Shown here: positions 46,989 to 56,987 of the stretch, in pieces | How positions within the stretch are numbered: the first letter of the stretch is position 1 | How the letters are laid out: the number at the start of each line of letters is the position of its first letter | Source of the DNA: an uncultured Alphaproteobacteria bacterium | GTDB taxonomy: Bacteria; Pseudomonadota; Alphaproteobacteria; Rhodobacterales; Rhodobacteraceae | NCBI GenBank assembly: GCA_929200255.1 | Contig: CAKMYZ010000004.1 | Location: 62,001-126,000, forward strand | Direction: 5' to 3' | DNA length: 64,000 nt | Made by a program: the position numbers and the translations under genes | Notes under the pieces: generated by a model | Told to the model about the DNA's origin: nothing | Seen by the model: the letters and a program-made list of their open reading frames with translations, nothing else | The model's database searches: none

Positions 46989-47687
46989 CTAGAGCTTCTT
47001 GGCGTACAGCTTTTCGTAGAGCGGTAACGCTTCACTTAATATTTTTTGATGAGGCGCGTCCAGCTCTGGCAACGGCCCCTCTGCGCCCGCAAACCCCGTG
47101 CCTTTGTGCACAGCATTGTACCAATGCGCAGCCCAAACCCCGTCGGCTTCGCGTGGTCCGGCAGGCCACGCCAACATTGCTGGATCGAACAGCAGGTCAA
47201 TCGCATCACACAGCTTTCTGAGCATCCTTTCGGGGTCTTTCCGAATGTCCGAACTGTCAATCACCAGCCCGCCGATCTTGTCATATAGTGCGGCCTGCTG
47301 GACATAACCGATGTCATCCAGCGTCATCTCATCCCGCTTGGCCCCATAACTTGCGATCACCCGGGCGGGGTGGCGGATCAGGTGGATGTTCACACAGTCG
47401 CGGGCCCAGTCCAGCGGAACGCCGTCAATCATGTGATGTGGCATATGTTTCATATAGAAATGTGGCTTTTGCGCTGGAATAGTGTCTAAACAACGCCCGG
47501 CAACGATCTGTGGGTCAGTCTCATGCGCCGCAAGAATTTCGTTGCGCATCGGATGTTCCAAACCCGTCGCAGCAAGATAGGGCGCATAAAACGGCTCATC
47601 CCAAACCGCGAAGTCTGCGCGATTTCCGAAGGCATACATCATGGCTGTCGATAGGTTCCGTGGTCCTGACCACATTGCAATTCTCAT
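46989..47687 (-). CDS. Sulfotransferase-like P-loop protein
   Basis: 232 residues. The N-terminus MRIAMWSGPRNLSTAMMYAF holds a 5'-phosphosulfate-binding-like loop, and HLIRHPARVIASYG resembles the 3'-phosphate motif of sulfotransferases. Proteins like this are often mislabelled as branched-chain aminotransferase because of their gene neighbours; here a class IV aminotransferase is indeed next door. ATG 47687 has AAGGGA eight bases upstream. Acceptor unknown. It converges on argG. Confidence 0.82.
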   Translation of the reverse strand: MRIAMWSGPRNLSTAMMYAFGNRADFAVWDEPFYAPYLAATGLEHPMRNEILAAHETDPQIVAGRCLDTIPAQKPHFYMKHMPHHMIDGVPLDWARDCVNIHLIRHPARVIASYGAKRDEMTLDDIGYVQQAALYDKIGGLVIDSSDIRKDPERMLRKLCDAIDLLFDPAMLAWPAGPREADGVWAAHWYNAVHKGTGFAGAEGPLPELDAPHQKILSEALPLYEKLYAKKL

Positions 47688-47709
47688 GCGCAATATCCCT
47701 TAATGATGC

Positions 47710-47730
47710 TGTACATACAGTGTACATACA
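47710..47730. repeat. Tandem TGTACATACA repeat ahead of the sulfotransferase-like gene
   Basis: TGTACATACA at 47710-47719 and 47721-47730, an 11-base period. It fills the 52-base gap between the aminotransferase stop and the sulfotransferase-like start, where a regulator or RNA signal could act. Confidence 0.7.
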
Positions 47731-47739
47731 AAGTGTATT

Positions 47740-48639
47740 TCATGACGCCGCAACCAGATCTTTATAGAGGCCCCGCAAGCGCGTGGTCACTGGTCCCAGT
47801 TCACCACTTCCGATGACCCGCCCATCAATGGTACTGACAGGGGTTTGTGCGCCAAAGGTTCCCGTCAGGAATGCTTCGTCCGCCGAATAGGTATCAACGA
47901 GCGAGTAGTTCCGCTCAAGCACCGGAATGTCATTGGCGCGGCAAAGATCGATCACCTTCTGGCGGGTGATGCCGTTCATGCAATAGTCGCCCGTGCTGGT
48001 CCAAACCGCACCATTCCTGACGATGAAAAAGTTGCAAGCGTTGGTCGTGTTCACAAACCCATGCACATCCAGCATCAGCGCCTCATCCGCGCCAGCCTTG
48101 TGGGCGGCGATGCAGGCCAGGATGCAGTTCAGTTTCGAATGGCTGTTCAACTTAGGATCTTGCGTCATGGGCAGGCCGCGTTGATGCGGGACAGTAGCCA
48201 GCGAGATCGGGCGCGGGATCTTTGGTTGCGAATGCTCCATGATGATCACAAACGTGGGGCCCGATTGCGACAAGCTGGGATGCTGGAAAGGGCGAACCTT
48301 GATGCCCCGTGTCACCATCAACCGGGCGTGGGCATCAGTGGTCATCTGATTGGCCTTCTGTGTCTCTAACAAGGCGGAAATCATACCCTTTCGGTCCATG
48401 CCGATATCCAGATCAATGGCCTTTGCTGCCGCGAACAGCCGGTCGATATGCTCGTCCATAAACGCCCATTTTCCGTGGTAAAGGCGCAGGCCCTCCCACA
48501 CGCCATCACCTAGCATAAACCCGCTGTCATAAACGCTCACAGTAGCGTCGGCCTTGGACACAAGCTCACCATCCACGTAGATCAGGATGTTCTCGTTACG
48601 GGCGTCATCTTCGGCTTGATGGGTGGTGACCTTGGTCAT
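47740..48639 (-). CDS. Class IV aminotransferase (D-amino-acid / branched-chain type)
   Basis: PLP-dependent transaminase, 299 residues. The PLP-binding Lys lies in PKLNSHSKLNCILA, the signature region in DEALMLDVHGFVNTTNACNFFIV, and YCMNGITRQKVIDLC follows, as in the fold-type IV group. The subclass (BCAT, D-AAT or aminodeoxychorismate lyase) cannot be fixed by eye. A strong AGGAGG site precedes the ATG; the sulfotransferase-like gene lies downstream. Confidence 0.92.
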   Translation of the reverse strand: MTKVTTHQAEDDARNENILIYVDGELVSKADATVSVYDSGFMLGDGVWEGLRLYHGKWAFMDEHIDRLFAAAKAIDLDIGMDRKGMISALLETQKANQMTTDAHARLMVTRGIKVRPFQHPSLSQSGPTFVIIMEHSQPKIPRPISLATVPHQRGLPMTQDPKLNSHSKLNCILACIAAHKAGADEALMLDVHGFVNTTNACNFFIVRNGAVWTSTGDYCMNGITRQKVIDLCRANDIPVLERNYSLVDTYSADEAFLTGTFGAQTPVSTIDGRVIGSGELGPVTTRLRGLYKDLVAAS

Positions 48640-48862
48640 GTTATTCTCCCTCCTGTGGACGCTAAAGCATTTCGATTTATTCTTGAAACACCAATCGCTG
48701 GCATTCGTCTACGACTTAAACGAGATCGATCGTAAGGGAAGCTCAATACGCTCGGAATCAGCATTTCAAATGTTCCAAGAGGTCAAGACCGCGTGATACA
48801 AGCGCGAGGCCGTTGCGTACGGGCATGATTGCCTGAAATGGTGCGGACAAAGGAGATTGCCG

Positions 48863-49492
48863 ATGTTCAGATCCATTGTTCTAGCGCTTGCCATACTGCC
48901 CGCCGCTCTAACCGCAGTTGCCGAAGATATCCAGACCGCGATCGTTGCGGGGGGGTGTTTCTGGTGTGTTGAGAGCGACTTTGAAAAAGTGCAGGGCGTC
49001 CGCGAGGTTGTTTCCGGCTACACCGGCGGCGCCACAGCCAATCCGACCTACGACACGATCAAGGGTTCTGGGCATTATGAGGCGGTCGAGATCACCTATG
49101 ATGCCGACGTCGTCAGCTATGGTCAGCTGCTCCATGCCTTTTTCCGGTCGGTTGATCCGACCGATGCAGGCGGCCAGTTTTGTGACCGTGGTGACAGCTA
49201 TCGCACGGCTATTTTCGTCTCTAACCCAGCGGAACGTGCTGCTGCTGAGGCCGCAAAGGCACAGGCCCTCCGCGATTTGGGCCAGCAGATTGTGACGCCG
49301 ATTCTGGATGCCGCCACCTTTTATGACGCAGAAGACTATCATCAGGATTACTATCGCGGTGAAAACCGGGTGATCACCCGACGCGGGATCAAAGTGCAAT
49401 CAGAGGCCTATGCGTTTTATCGCAACGCCTGTGGTCGTGATCAGCGCGTGACGCAGCTTTGGGGTGATGCGGCACCATTTGCCGATCACTGA
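48863..49492 (+). CDS. msrA: Peptide methionine (S)-sulfoxide reductase, exported
   Basis: Repairs oxidised methionine in proteins. 209 residues; a signal peptide ([21 protein letters not shown]) sends it to the periplasm, unlike the common cytoplasmic MsrA. The active site is GGCFWCVE with the catalytic Cys, and a C-terminal Cys (NACGRD) may be the recycling residue. AGGAG lies ahead of ATG 48863. A run of seven G bases codes for the Gly pair before the catalytic Cys. No msrB is adjacent. Its stop overlaps the convergent kinase gene by seven bases. Confidence 0.95.
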   Translation: MFRSIVLALAILPAALTAVAEDIQTAIVAGGCFWCVESDFEKVQGVREVVSGYTGGATANPTYDTIKGSGHYEAVEITYDADVVSYGQLLHAFFRSVDPTDAGGQFCDRGDSYRTAIFVSNPAERAAAEAAKAQALRDLGQQIVTPILDAATFYDAEDYHQDYYRGENRVITRRGIKVQSEAYAFYRNACGRDQRVTQLWGDAAPFADH

Positions 49493-50352
49493 ATAAAGGC
49501 CTGCACCTCTGATAGGTCAGGGATCACATCCGCCGTACCATGTCGGGTGACCATCAAGGCGCCCGCTTTGGTCGCCAGCGCGATAGCCTGCGCCATCGGC
49601 ATGCCCCGGTCCAGACAGGCCAGCACATAACCGGTGAAGGTGTCGCCAGCGCCGGTCGTGTCCACTGGATCCACCTTGATAGCTGGGAAATGTTTCTTAC
49701 CATCAGCACCATACCAATCAGCCCCATCGCCCCCAAGCGTGACAATGACGTCGCGCACGGGCAAATCATCGGGTGCCTGGCCGGTGGCGTCTTGCAACTG
49801 CTTGGCTTCGACGGCGTTGAGGGTCAGGAAATCAAGATGTGGCAGAACCGCCTGCACCCGTTCCGCATCAAATGGGGCCGCGGCATAGGCCACCTGCAAC
49901 CCCAGTTTCTTACCCATCCGCGCTGCGGTGCGTTGCAGGTTGGTTTCGTTTTGAATAACCAGCCAATCGCCGGTCTCCGCCTCGGCCATTGCCGCCTGCA
50001 AAGTGACCTGCGGGATCGCCTCATTGGCGCCGGGATGTAGCACAATTGCATTTTCACCATGGGGATCGACCATGATGATCGCTTGCGCAGTTTCAGTGTC
50101 TAATTGAGCGATATTACGTGTATCTACCCCATATTCGAGCAAGCGTTGCGCAGCCCAGCGCCCATCCTGACCGACGGCCCCGATATGGTACACCCGTGCA
50201 GCTGCCCGCGCGGCAGCGACCGACATATTGGCCCCTTTGCCGCCCAGAAAAACCTCTCGCCCAGTAGATGACAGCGTCTCACCCGGTGCGGGAATATGTG
50301 GCACCGCATAGACCATATCGACATTGATTGAGCCGAGGTTCCAGATCGCCAT
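49486..50352 (-). CDS. PfkB-family carbohydrate kinase (ribokinase-like)
   Basis: Phosphorylates a sugar or nucleoside. 288 residues with the N-terminal motif [16 protein letters not shown] and the C-terminal anion-hole motif [21 protein letters not shown]. Ribokinase is the closest family by motif, but there is no ribose transport gene nearby, so I leave the substrate open. The malic enzyme gene lies directly upstream. Confidence 0.92.
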   Translation of the reverse strand: MAIWNLGSINVDMVYAVPHIPAPGETLSSTGREVFLGGKGANMSVAAARAAARVYHIGAVGQDGRWAAQRLLEYGVDTRNIAQLDTETAQAIIMVDPHGENAIVLHPGANEAIPQVTLQAAMAEAETGDWLVIQNETNLQRTAARMGKKLGLQVAYAAAPFDAERVQAVLPHLDFLTLNAVEAKQLQDATGQAPDDLPVRDVIVTLGGDGADWYGADGKKHFPAIKVDPVDTTGAGDTFTGYVLACLDRGMPMAQAIALATKAGALMVTRHGTADVIPDLSEVQAFIQ

Positions 50353-52608
50353 CTAGTCCACCTTGCACGCCGCGATGACGGCCATATTCAAGATGTCGTT
50401 CACGGTAGATCCGGTGGAACAAATCTGCACCGGCTTGCCAATACCGGACAGGATTGGCCCGATCACCGTCGCCCCGCCCATTTCCTGCATCAACTTGACC
50501 GAGATCGAAGCAGAGTGCCGCGCGGGTACAACCAGAACATTGGCAGGGCCGGTCAGCCGCTGGAACGGATAGTTTTCCTGCGCTTGCGTGTTGAGGGCAA
50601 CATCAACAGTCATCTCACCCTCATACTCGAAATCAACTTTTCGCGCGTCCAATACTCTCGGCGCCTGGTGCATCTTTTCGGCGCGTTCCGATACCGGATA
50701 GCCGAAGGTCGAGAAGGACAGGAAAGCCACGCGCGGCTCTAGCCCAAGTTCACGCGCCACAAAGGCCCCGCGTTCGGCGATATCGGCCAGATCGTTTTCA
50801 TCGGGCCACTCATGCACCAGCGTGTCCGCTATGAGGACGATGCGGCCCTTGTTCAGGACGGCCGTCACACCAACCGCACCGTCGTGCGGCCCGGCATCAA
50901 AGACATGGTTTATCAGCTCCAATATATGTGCCGACTTGCGCGTCGCACCGGTCACCATCCCATCGGCGTGCCCATGGGCCAGCATCAACGACGCAAACAC
51001 ATGCCGGTCACGCGCGGCGAGCCGATGCACGTCCAGCCCGTCAAAGCCTTTGCGTTGCAACCGTTCATACAAGAACGATTTATAGGTCTCCAAATGGGGG
51101 GTCGTGGCGGCGTTGACGATTTCCAGCTCCTCAAATGCCTCGGGAAGGCCTTCAGCCGTCAGCTTCTGCTTCACATCATCGTCGCGCCCGACGACCAGCG
51201 CTTTGCCCATCCCGGACCGCTGATAGAGCACCGCAGCACGCAGCACGCGCGGATCATCGCCTTCGGCAAAGATCACGGTAGACTGGTTGGCACGTGCGCG
51301 GGCATTCAGGCTGCGCAAGATTGATTGTGTCGGGTCCATCCGGGATTTCAGAGACAGCTCGTAGGCATCCATATCGATGATGGGTCTGCGCGCGACGCCG
51401 GTTTTCATACCGGCCTGCGCAACTGCCGTGGGGATGCGGTGGATCAGGCGCGGATCAAACGGTGTTGGGATGATATAGTCACGACCGAAAGACAGTTTCT
51501 TACCGTAAGCCATCGCAACCTCATCCGGCACGTCTTCGCGTGCAAGGGCAGCGAGGGCTTCCGCGCAGGCGATCTTCATCTCATCGTTGATGGCACGGGC
51601 GTGGATGTCGAGGGCGCCGCGGAACAGGTAGGGAAATCCAAGGACGTTGTTCACCTGATTGGGGTAGTCACTGCGCCCGGTGGCAACAATCGCATCTTCA
51701 CGGACAGCGTGTGCATCCTCTGGCGTGATTTCTGGATCGGGATTGGCCATGGCAAAGATAACGGGGTTTTCCGCCATGTTAGACACCATTTCCTGCGTCA
51801 CGGCACCCTTGGCGCTGACCCCCAGAAACACGTCACACCCCTTCATCGCGTCATCAAGGCTGCGCGCCTTGGTGTTGGCGGCATGGGCAGATTTCCATTG
51901 GTTCATCCCCTCGGTACGACCCTGGTAGATGACGCCTTTGGTATCGCACATGATGCAGTTGTCGTGCCGGGCCCCCATCGCCTTGAGCAGTTCCAGACAG
52001 GCGATGCCGGCTGCGCCGGCACCATTCAGGACGATCTTGACGTCTTCGATTTTCTTACCAGAGAGGTGCAGCGCATTCAGCAGGCCAGCGGCGCAAATCA
52101 CCGCCGTTCCATGCTGATCGTCATGGAACACGGGGATATCCATCTGCTCTTTCAGCGTTTGTTCGATAATGAAACACTCTGGCGCTTTGATGTCTTCAAG
52201 GTTGATGCCACCAAATGTCGGGCCCAATAGGCGCACAGCATTGATGAATTCTTCGGGGTTCTCTGTGTCTAACTCCAGATCGATCGAGTTGACGTCGGCA
52301 AAGCGCTTGAACAGCACCGATTTCCCCTCCATCACCGGTTTGCTGCCCAGCGCACCCAGATTTCCCAGGCCAAGGACGGCGGTACCATTGGAAACGACGG
52401 CAACCAGATTGCCCTTGTTGGTATAATCGTAAGCGGTGGAGGGGTCGGCTGCGATCTCTTCGCAGGGGATCGCCACGCCGGGGGAGTAGGCCAGCGACAA
52501 GTCGCGCTGCGTTGTCATCGGCACGGTGGCCTGGATTTCCCATTTGCCGGGGTTGGGCTGCATGTGGAACTGCAGCGCATCCTCGCGCGTGAGTTTATTG
52601 TTGGCCAT
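50353..52608 (-). CDS. maeB: NADP-dependent malic enzyme with phosphotransacetylase-like domain (MaeB type)
   Basis: Oxidative decarboxylation of malate to pyruvate, supplying NADPH. 751 residues: malic enzyme N-terminal and NAD(P)-binding domains (LAYSPGVAIPCEEIA; VFHDDQHGTAVICAAGL; GAGAAGIACLELLKAMG) followed by a C-terminal phosphate acetyltransferase-like domain (from about 430) that in known MaeB proteins is regulatory and binds acetyl-CoA. Two adjacent ATGs exist; 52608 has the better spacing to GAGAGG. Confidence 0.96.
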   Translation of the reverse strand: MANNKLTREDALQFHMQPNPGKWEIQATVPMTTQRDLSLAYSPGVAIPCEEIAADPSTAYDYTNKGNLVAVVSNGTAVLGLGNLGALGSKPVMEGKSVLFKRFADVNSIDLELDTENPEEFINAVRLLGPTFGGINLEDIKAPECFIIEQTLKEQMDIPVFHDDQHGTAVICAAGLLNALHLSGKKIEDVKIVLNGAGAAGIACLELLKAMGARHDNCIMCDTKGVIYQGRTEGMNQWKSAHAANTKARSLDDAMKGCDVFLGVSAKGAVTQEMVSNMAENPVIFAMANPDPEITPEDAHAVREDAIVATGRSDYPNQVNNVLGFPYLFRGALDIHARAINDEMKIACAEALAALAREDVPDEVAMAYGKKLSFGRDYIIPTPFDPRLIHRIPTAVAQAGMKTGVARRPIIDMDAYELSLKSRMDPTQSILRSLNARARANQSTVIFAEGDDPRVLRAAVLYQRSGMGKALVVGRDDDVKQKLTAEGLPEAFEELEIVNAATTPHLETYKSFLYERLQRKGFDGLDVHRLAARDRHVFASLMLAHGHADGMVTGATRKSAHILELINHVFDAGPHDGAVGVTAVLNKGRIVLIADTLVHEWPDENDLADIAERGAFVARELGLEPRVAFLSFSTFGYPVSERAEKMHQAPRVLDARKVDFEYEGEMTVDVALNTQAQENYPFQRLTGPANVLVVPARHSASISVKLMQEMGGATVIGPILSGIGKPVQICSTGSTVNDILNMAVIAACKVD

Positions 52609-52732
52609 CATTTTCCCTCTCTTGCCGTCCACAAGACATAGCGGGTTCGTACAGCCAGCCGCAACGGGTTGATTTCGGGGTTTCGCAGCGAAACCGGGCT
52701 GCTAATGTGCGCGAAGTGATCCCGGGGGATGC

Positions 52733-55360
52733 ATGAGCAGCGCAAAAAACACGGTCACGCCCATGATGGCGCAGTATTTGGAGATCAAGTCAGATCATCC
52801 TGATGCCCTGCTGTTCTATCGCATGGGCGACTTTTACGAGATGTTCTTTGATGATGCGGTCGCCGCCGCTGCAGCGCTGGATATCGCGCTCACCAAACGC
52901 GGCAAACACGACGGCGTCGATATTCCCATGTGCGGCGTGCCGCATCACGCAGCAGAAGGGTATTTTCTGACGCTGATCCGCAAGGGGTTCCGTGTGGCCG
53001 TCTGCGAACAAATGGAAAGCCCCGCAGAGGCGAAGAAGCGTGGATACAAAGCCGTCGTCAAACGCGAGGTCGTGCGGCTGGTCACACCCGGCACGCTGAC
53101 CGAGGATTCACTGCTGGATGCGCGGCGGCACAACTTTCTGGCGGCGTTTCATGTGGTGCGGGATGAAGGGGCGCTCGCTTGGGTCGATATCTCGACCGGG
53201 GGGTTTCATGTGATGCCCTGCGCGGGGGCGGCGCTGGGGCCAGAGCTGGCGCGGCTGACCCCGCGCGAGGTGATTGTCGTGGATGGATCAGAAGGTGATT
53301 GGGCCGGAATAGTGTCTGATTCTGGCGCCACACTGACAACATTGGGTGCCGCAGCCTTTGACAGCTCAGCGGGTGAAAAACGCCTGTGTCAGCTCTACAA
53401 TGTTGGATCTCTTGACGCGTTTGGCAGCTTTGATCGGGCCGAAATCGCAGCAATGTCTGCCGTGGCAGAATATCTGGACATCACCCAGCGCGGGAACCTG
53501 CCGCTGCTGCGGCCTCCAGTGCAGGAAGGCCAGTCCAGCGCAATGCAGATTGATGCGGCGACCCGCAAATCGCTGGAGCTGACCCATGCTATGGGCGGCG
53601 GACGGCAGGGATCACTGCTGCATTGCATAGACCGCACCATGACAGCAGGAGGCGCGCGCCTGTTGGAACGGCGGCTGTCTTCGCCTTCGTGCAGTGTGGA
53701 TGTGATAGTCGCGCGACAGGATGCAGCCGCTGCACTTGTTGATGATACACGACTGGCCGAAGATATCCGCGAGACCCTGCGTGGTGTGCATGATCTGGAT
53801 CGCGCCTTGTCGCGACTGGCATTGGATCGCGGCGGACCGCGCGACATGGCCGCAATTCGCAACACAATTGGGCAGGCGGCAGCGCTGTCAGCGCGTTTGT
53901 CAGATGATCTGCCTGCTATTCTGGCGGATGCGGCGCAGGATTTGACCGGGCATGATGCATTGCTGGATCTGCTTGATCAGGCGTTGATTGCCGAACCACC
54001 ACTGTTGTCGCGTGATGGCGGGTTTATCGCACCGGGCTATGACACAGAACTGGATGAGGCGCGCAAACTGCGTGATGAAGGGCGGTCCGTGATTGCCAGA
54101 ATGCAGGCAGAGTATATCGAAACCTCCGGTGTGGCGTCGCTGAAGGTCAAGCACAACAACGTGCTAGGCTATTTTATCGAAACCACGGCGACCCATGCCA
54201 CGAAAATGATGGCGCCGCCGCTGAGCGAAACCTTCATTCACCGTCAAACGACGGCCAATCAGGTGCGGTTTACCACCGTGGAGCTATCCGAGATTGAGAC
54301 ACGCATTCTCAACGCAGGGGGACGGGCGCTTGAGATTGAAAAGCGGCTCTATTCCAGCCTAACACGGACAATTGTTGCGCAGGCGGGGCCGCTCGGCGCG
54401 CTTGCGAGAGCATTGTCGGAGATAGATCTGACCGCAGGATTGGCTCATCTGGCTATGGGCGAAAATTGGGTACGGCCCAAGGTCGATGACAGTCGCAGGT
54501 TTGAGATTACGGGCGGGCGGCACCCGGTGGTTGAAACGGCGCTGCAAGACGACGGCACACCGTTCATTGCCAATGATTGCGCTTTGACCGACGCGCCAAT
54601 CTGGCTGCTGACGGGCCCGAATATGGCCGGTAAATCAACATTCCTGCGACAAAACGCGCTGCTGGCGATCCTCGCACAAATGGGCGGGTTCGTTCCTGCC
54701 ACAGAGGCCCATATCGGTATCGTCAGCCAGATTTTCAGCCGCGTCGGTGCATCCGACGACCTGGCGCGCGGGCGGTCGACATTTATGGTGGAAATGGTCG
54801 AAACGGCTGCAATCCTGAATCAAGCCGATGGCCGCGCCCTGGTGATACTGGACGAAATCGGCCGCGGGACGGCGACCTATGATGGCTTGTCTATTGCATG
54901 GGCGACGTTGGAACACTTGCACGATGTGAATCGGTGTCGTGCGCTGTTCGCCACACATTATCATGAGATGGCGGCGTTATCGGCCAAGTTGGATGGCGTT
55001 GAGAACGCGACTGTCGCCGTGAAAGAATGGGACGGCGACGTGATTTTCCTGCACGAAGTGAAGCGTGGAACGGCTGATCGCAGCTATGGCGTGCAGGTTG
55101 CACGACTGGCCGGGTTGCCGCCGGTTGTTGTTGAACGGGCGAAGGTGGTTTTGGAAGCTTTGGAAAGAGGCGAACGCGAGGGTGGTTCATCACGCAAGGC
55201 GGTGATTGATGACCTACCATTGTTTGCTGCGACGCCTACGCCTGCGCCTGTCAAAACGGCGCAATCTGAGATCGAAGAGAAGTTGAAGACTATCTTGCCA
55301 GATGAGCTGACACCAAAAGAGGCCTTGGCGTTGGTCTATGAATTGCGTGATCTGCTCTGA
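52733..55360 (+). CDS. mutS: DNA mismatch repair protein MutS
   Basis: Recognises base mismatches and starts repair with MutL. 875 residues: the mismatch-binding FYEMF motif (RMGDFYEMFFDDA) near the N-terminus, connector and core domains, Walker A GPNMAGKSTFLRQ, and LVILDEIGRGTATYDG with THYHEM in the ATPase, then a C-terminal helix region. Full length. Only three bases separate its stop from the convergent TPM gene stop. Confidence 0.98.
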   Translation: MSSAKNTVTPMMAQYLEIKSDHPDALLFYRMGDFYEMFFDDAVAAAAALDIALTKRGKHDGVDIPMCGVPHHAAEGYFLTLIRKGFRVAVCEQMESPAEAKKRGYKAVVKREVVRLVTPGTLTEDSLLDARRHNFLAAFHVVRDEGALAWVDISTGGFHVMPCAGAALGPELARLTPREVIVVDGSEGDWAGIVSDSGATLTTLGAAAFDSSAGEKRLCQLYNVGSLDAFGSFDRAEIAAMSAVAEYLDITQRGNLPLLRPPVQEGQSSAMQIDAATRKSLELTHAMGGGRQGSLLHCIDRTMTAGGARLLERRLSSPSCSVDVIVARQDAAAALVDDTRLAEDIRETLRGVHDLDRALSRLALDRGGPRDMAAIRNTIGQAAALSARLSDDLPAILADAAQDLTGHDALLDLLDQALIAEPPLLSRDGGFIAPGYDTELDEARKLRDEGRSVIARMQAEYIETSGVASLKVKHNNVLGYFIETTATHATKMMAPPLSETFIHRQTTANQVRFTTVELSEIETRILNAGGRALEIEKRLYSSLTRTIVAQAGPLGALARALSEIDLTAGLAHLAMGENWVRPKVDDSRRFEITGGRHPVVETALQDDGTPFIANDCALTDAPIWLLTGPNMAGKSTFLRQNALLAILAQMGGFVPATEAHIGIVSQIFSRVGASDDLARGRSTFMVEMVETAAILNQADGRALVILDEIGRGTATYDGLSIAWATLEHLHDVNRCRALFATHYHEMAALSAKLDGVENATVAVKEWDGDVIFLHEVKRGTADRSYGVQVARLAGLPPVVVERAKVVLEALERGEREGGSSRKAVIDDLPLFAATPTPAPVKTAQSEIEEKLKTILPDELTPKEALALVYELRDLL

Positions 55361-55363
55361 TCG

Positions 55364-56419
55364 CTACCAGCTGCCGCTGGCACCGCCACCGCTTGATCGT
55401 CCGCCACCACGACCTCCAGAGCTTGAGCTGGAAGAACTACGGGTCTTTTTCGGGATCGTCGTTTTCACGGTGTAGTGGGCATTACAGTGATGGCAGTTGT
55501 AGTCGGTTTCCCGCAAGCCTGTTGACGAATAAGTCGCCGACCGGATGGTGCGGCTGTCGCCTTCAACCGTGCGAAAGCCGCATTCGCGGCACGCCCCATA
55601 GCGCGAGAACCAGTTGCGGTAGGCCTCGATCGTCAAATGCTCGCAACGGTCACAATACCAGACATCATAGTCTACGCTTTCAAGGCGTTCTTCGACAAGC
55701 TGGCCAGGTGACAAGCTGTCATCTTCCATCTCTTCGAGGTAGCGGCGCATACGGTTGCCGTCATTGGGACATGTCCGTGGTTTGTTGCGTTGATAGCGCC
55801 GGTAAATCTTGATTCCGAAGTGTATCAAAGCCGCAAAAGGAGCGAGTAGCCACCAACCGAGGTTCACCAAGAAACGCTTAAAGTTTGCCCAAAGCTGCGC
55901 CGCCCCAGAGTTATCATATTCACCCGGATAGCGATCTGTGACTTCATAAATCACCTCATCCACGCCGATACGGATACCTGCCGCGTAGTCATCAAGGCGG
56001 AAGTACGGGATGATTTTGTTGTCGATTACTCGTTTCATTGGTGCGTTCAGCGCGTCGCCATAGCCCGCCCCGACCTCGATCCGCAATTCACGATCAAAAT
56101 GGGAAACCAGCAGAAGTAGACCATCATTGCGATCCGCATCACCGATGCCCCATGTGTTGAACAGTGCAGTTGCGAAGCTTTCGATGCTGCCAGTGTGCCC
56201 ATAGTCCGCCATCCGGGGGATGGTCAAAACAGTGAACTCTATATCGCGGGATTGAAATAATTCATCGAGAACAATGGCGATTTCTTCCGCTTGCGCGTCG
56301 GTCAGAAGGTCCGCGTAGTCATTGACGTAGAAGTCAGCAGCATCTTCGGGGAAGGTCTGCGCGGCGAGCGGAGCGGCGACAAGCAGCCAGAGTACAACCG
56401 CTACTCGCCAAATCCGCAT
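55364..56419 (-). CDS. TPM-domain membrane protein with zinc-ribbon region and Gly/Ser tail
   Basis: 351 residues: signal peptide (1-20), a TPM (YgcG/Psb32) domain with ADFYVNDYADLLTDAQAEEI and RNDGLLLLVSHFDRELRIEVGAGYGDAL, a membrane segment near 185-205, then cysteine pairs CPND, CDRC, CREC and CHHC that suggest zinc ribbons, and a tail of Ser and Gly ending GGGASGSW. TPM proteins are linked to membrane protein or photosystem repair in other organisms; function here is unknown. It overlaps grpE by one base (TAATG). Confidence 0.88.
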   Translation of the reverse strand: MRIWRVAVVLWLLVAAPLAAQTFPEDAADFYVNDYADLLTDAQAEEIAIVLDELFQSRDIEFTVLTIPRMADYGHTGSIESFATALFNTWGIGDADRNDGLLLLVSHFDRELRIEVGAGYGDALNAPMKRVIDNKIIPYFRLDDYAAGIRIGVDEVIYEVTDRYPGEYDNSGAAQLWANFKRFLVNLGWWLLAPFAALIHFGIKIYRRYQRNKPRTCPNDGNRMRRYLEEMEDDSLSPGQLVEERLESVDYDVWYCDRCEHLTIEAYRNWFSRYGACRECGFRTVEGDSRTIRSATYSSTGLRETDYNCHHCNAHYTVKTTIPKKTRSSSSSSSGGRGGGRSSGGGASGSW

Positions 56420-56976
56420 TATGATTTCGGTGTTGAAGACACGCCAACCTGCGCAGGCCGCAGCAGCCGGTCGTGCAGCATGAAGCCGTTTGTCGATACC
56501 TGAATAATCTCGCCTGATTTGGTGCCGGGCAAAGGTGCCTCGAACATCGCTTCATGCAGCTTGGGGTCGAATCTTTCGCCAACTTCTGGCGTGATAGGTT
56601 CAATCCCGTGTTTTTTGAAGACGTTAATCAATTCGCGCATGGTTAGTTCGACCCCTTCAAGTAGGGATTCAGGCACCTTTTCGTCGCCTTCCTGGGCGGC
56701 GGTCAGGGCGCGATGCATGTTGTCGTAAACAGGCAGCAGATCGCGGGCAAGTTTGGACCCGCCATAGTTTTCAGCCTCGCGCCGATCACGATCCGCGCGT
56801 TTGCGGGTGTTTTCAGCATCAGCCAATGCACGCATAAATTTGTCACGGAAATCATCGCGTTCGGTGCGCAGTGCTTCGATCTCGTCAAAGCTTGCGGCGG
56901 CGGCATCAAACTCTGCGTCATCGCCTTCGGCTGCGAGTTCATCAAGGCTTTGCAATGGTTCGTCTTTCTCAGACAT
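56419..56976 (-). CDS. grpE: Nucleotide exchange factor GrpE
   Basis: Releases ADP from DnaK. 185 residues: acidic N-terminus, long coiled coil (about 28-85, RTERDDFRDKFMRALADAENTRKRADRD), and a C-terminal beta domain with GIEPITPEVGERFDPKLHEAMFEAPL. Eleven bases downstream of hrcA, so co-transcribed with it. Its partners dnaK and dnaJ are at 3532-6657. Confidence 0.97.
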   Translation of the reverse strand: MSEKDEPLQSLDELAAEGDDAEFDAAAASFDEIEALRTERDDFRDKFMRALADAENTRKRADRDRREAENYGGSKLARDLLPVYDNMHRALTAAQEGDEKVPESLLEGVELTMRELINVFKKHGIEPITPEVGERFDPKLHEAMFEAPLPGTKSGEIIQVSTNGFMLHDRLLRPAQVGVSSTPKS

Positions 56977-56987
56977 CTCGTCTTCCT

